A stretch of 7,593 nt of DNA from Oscillospiraceae bacterium (GTDB lineage: Bacteria; Bacillota; Clostridia; Oscillospirales; Oscillospiraceae), in contig JAFSZQ010000053.1 in assembly GCA_017458885.1 (NCBI GenBank), positions 1-7,593 of the forward strand. The letters run 5' to 3'. Made by a program: the position numbers and the translations under genes. Under the pieces are notes generated by a model. It ran no database searches. It was not told the origin of the DNA and was given only the letters and a program-made list of their open reading frames with translations. Shown here in pieces: positions 6,384 to 7,593 of the stretch. Within the stretch, counting starts at the first letter, position 1; every line of letters begins with the position of its first letter.

Positions 6384-7593
6384 TTCAACAGTTGATCGAC
6401 AAATTCCCGCGCCGCCCGCTCCGCTTCCGCCTGCGTCGGGAAGTCGTTGACGAACACGAAATCGCAGCGCGCGCGGTAAAACGCCTCGTCCCTCTGGGCG
6501 CGGACGCGCGCGAGCGCCGCAGGCTCCGGGATGCCGTCCCGCGCCGTGACGCGCGCGACGCGCGACGCCTCCGGCGCGCAGACCGCCACCGTCACGTCGC
6601 ACAGCGCGCCCAAGCCGCTCTCGACGAGCTTGACCGCGTCGATGCCGACAAGCGTTTTGTCTGACAAGTAAATCTCCTTGACGACCGCGCGCGGAAGATG
6701 CTTTCGCACGACGCCGTCCAGCGCCGCGAGGCGCTCCGCGTCGCCAAATACCAGTCTGCCCAGCTTTTGCCGGTCTAACACGCCGCCGCGCAGCACGCCC
6801 GGAAACGCCGCGTCGAGGTCGCTTTGCAGCGCCGCGTCGGCGCGCAGCAGCCCGTGGTAGAACGCATCGCAGTCGACGACGCACGCGCCCGCCCGTTCCA
6901 GCGCGCGCAGCAGCGTGGTCTTGCCCGCGCCGGTGCCGCCGGTGAAGCCGACGACGTGCTTGCCGTCGCGCGCGTCCACGGCGCGGAAGCCCGCCGCCTT
7001 TTGCAGCCGGTTCGCGACCGCGAGCCCCAGCCCCGCGCCGTCGGGACACTGGGCGTAGATCTCCGCCGCGTCCGTGTCGTCGAACGAGCGCAGCGCGTCG
7101 AACACGCGCCGCGCCTGCGCCGCCTTGTCCCCCGCGGCGCCGAACGCGCGGACGATCTGCGTCGGGAACAGCGGCGCAAACTCGTCGAACACCAGCACGC
7201 CCGCGCCGTCCGGCACGTTCGCGCGGAGCCAGCGCCCGCTCTCGGCGGGGCTGCCCGTCACGACCGTGACGGGGGCTTTGGGCGCGTAGTGGCGGTACTT
7301 CATGCCCGGCGCGCGGGGCTTCTCCCCCGCGTCCATGAGCCGCGTCACCGCCGGGTCGACGGCGACCTCGCCCAGCACGGCGCGCAGCCGCTCCAAGGGC
7401 AGTCCGCCGGGGCGCAGCAGCCGCGGCGGGGTCACGGTCAGATCGACGATGGTGGACTCCACGCCCACGGCGCAGTCGCCGCCGTCCACGACGCCGTCGA
7501 TCCTCCCGTCCCTGTCCGCGCGGACGTGCGCGGCGCTCGTGCAGCTCGGCCGCCCCGAGACGTTGGCGCTCGGCGCGGCGACGGGCACGCCCG
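5780..7593 (-). CDS. sua5-coaE: Sua5-CoaE fusion: threonylcarbamoyl-AMP synthase (partial) with dephospho-CoA kinase
   Basis: The gene enters from the right edge without its N-terminus. Numbering from 7588, residues 2-60 are the end of the YrdC/Sua5 catalytic domain (PVAAPSANVSG, VESTIVDL, LLRPGG). Residues 93-103 are the Sua5 linker GMKYRHYAPKA, and about 105-205 the C-terminal Sua5 domain, ending GLGLAVANRLQKAAGF. With no stop, CoaE follows: P-loop GGTGAGKTT (217-225), DCDAFYHGLL, GGVLDRQKLGRLVF, VESGL, RDGIPEPAALARVRAQ and DFVFVNDF, ending at about VDQLL (401). Sua5 makes threonylcarbamoyl-AMP from threonine, bicarbonate and ATP for tRNA t6A; CoaE phosphorylates dephospho-CoA, the last step of CoA synthesis. 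No stop occurs near 6384, so the frame continues to a TGA at 5782-5780 as an Arg/Pro-rich tail over the aminopeptidase gene. That tail is probably not functional protein; a lost stop, an indel or an assembly error is likely. Domain identities are firm; the true 3' end is uncertain. Confidence 0.85.
   Translation of the reverse strand, partial: GVPVAAPSANVSGRPSCTSAAHVRADRDGRIDGVVDGGDCAVGVESTIVDLTVTPPRLLRPGGLPLERLRAVLGEVAVDPAVTRLMDAGEKPRAPGMKYRHYAPKAPVTVVTGSPAESGRWLRANVPDGAGVLVFDEFAPLFPTQIVRAFGAAGDKAAQARRVFDALRSFDDTDAAEIYAQCPDGAGLGLAVANRLQKAAGFRAVDARDGKHVVGFTGGTGAGKTTLLRALERAGACVVDCDAFYHGLLRADAALQSDLDAAFPGVLRGGVLDRQKLGRLVFGDAERLAALDGVVRKHLPRAVVKEIYLSDKTLVGIDAVKLVESGLGALCDVTVAVCAPEASRVARVTARDGIPEPAALARVRAQRDEAFYRARCDFVFVNDFPTQAEAERAAREFVDQLLKQSKEDTQYGKEERTGGKAALPAEKRLRPALRRRREGDGEVLRRLQGLPRPRQDRAAVRRVLRRARRAARLPAVSGGAEAQGGRQGLRQQPRQGHHARRHRRRATLERREHRRGAHRLPAPRPQAPPALRGVGAGVLQDPPLRRHPQVPVGHDPARHPRRRRPRGRHGVPRAHRRGRGRAAVHHQRPAAPPRARAGQKAAQ
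6370..6376 (-). promoter_or_regulatory. M18 aminopeptidase ribosome binding site
   Basis: A perfect AAGGAGG on the minus strand, 9 bases before the ATG at 6360. It confirms that start. It lies within the out-of-register extension of the CoaE reading frame, just past the CoaE homology, where the end of coaE would normally be expected. Confidence 0.85.
6384..6979 (-). other. coaE: Dephospho-CoA kinase (CoaE) part of the fusion
   Basis: About 198 residues, the usual CoaE length. The Walker A lysine is at residue 223 of the visible frame. The usual DVPLL-x-E is replaced by DAVKLVE, keeping the acidic residue, and the usual HP motif of the CoA-binding region reads RKHLP. A GTG at 6979, nine codons before the first Gly of the CoaE core (GFTGG), could allow a separate internal start, but no good Shine-Dalgarno precedes it (upstream is CGCGCC-like), so translation as part of the fusion is favoured. 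Confidence 0.85.
6980..7593 (-). other. Sua5 part of the fusion (end of YrdC domain, linker, Sua5 domain)
   Basis: It holds the SAN motif in APSANVSG, the ESTIVD strand, the KYRHYAP linker that covers the active site in Sua5-type enzymes, and the Rossmann-like C-terminal Sua5 domain. The linker and extra domain mark it as Sua5 rather than the shorter TsaC. Roughly the first 140 family residues, with the KxR and threonine-binding regions, are outside the window, so activity cannot be judged. Confidence 0.88.

Noticed and set aside
4876..6450. 524-codon open frame on the plus strand opposite the aminopeptidase
   Set aside because: Composition is a repeating Val/Arg/Ala/Asp pattern typical of antisense shadows in high-GC genes; no motif and no ribosome binding site, and the opposite strand encodes all M18 catalytic residues.
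5757..7049. 430-codon minus-strand frame overlapping CoaE and the aminopeptidase
   Set aside because: Arg/Gly/Ala-rich, no recognisable motif, and out of frame with both conserved proteins.
1..7593. Search for a novel defence, mobile, CRISPR or RNA-gene system
   Set aside because: Nearly every base is accounted for by five conserved housekeeping genes; no direct repeat array, transposase, integrase, tRNA fold or toxin-antitoxin pair is visible on either strand.

Overview
The window is a stretch of high-GC bacterial chromosome, clearly above 60% GC by eye. All real genes lie on the minus strand, so transcription runs from high to low coordinates. Gene content and style suggest a high-GC member of the Clostridia (Oscillospirales or Christensenellales-like): smc directly followed by ftsY, a TepA-type ClpP-fold protein, a clostridial M18 aminopeptidase, full-length Sua5, and strong AAGGAGG ribosome binding sites. 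This is an inference from protein resemblance; no rRNA or other phylogenetic marker is present. No mobile element, CRISPR array, tRNA or prophage gene is visible.

Reading with transcription, two units are seen. Unit 1 (7593 to about 4181) starts beyond the right edge. It encodes an in-frame fusion of the C-terminal part of Sua5 (threonylcarbamoyl-AMP synthase for tRNA t6A) with dephospho-CoA kinase (CoaE), then an M18 zinc aminopeptidase, then TepA, and closes with an intrinsic terminator at 4181-4206. The fusion ORF has no stop codon where CoaE should end and runs out of register about 580 bases into the aminopeptidase gene. The tepA ribosome binding site and part of its start codon are buried in a 13-bp perfect inverted repeat.

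Unit 2 begins at an extended -10 promoter (4141-4169) in the 127-base gap between tepA and smc. It encodes the condensin ATPase SMC from a TTG start, then ftsY, the SRP receptor, two bases after the smc stop. FtsY runs off the left edge and carries an apparent 2-base deletion in its conserved G-A-D-P motif about 45 bases from that edge. The usual rnc gene is not found immediately upstream of smc.

The genes are mostly housekeeping: tRNA modification, coenzyme A synthesis, peptide turnover, secretion, chromosome organisation and membrane targeting. I see no new defence or mobile system. The points worth a second look are the Sua5-CoaE fusion, its missing stop, the tepA start-site hairpin and the ftsY frameshift.
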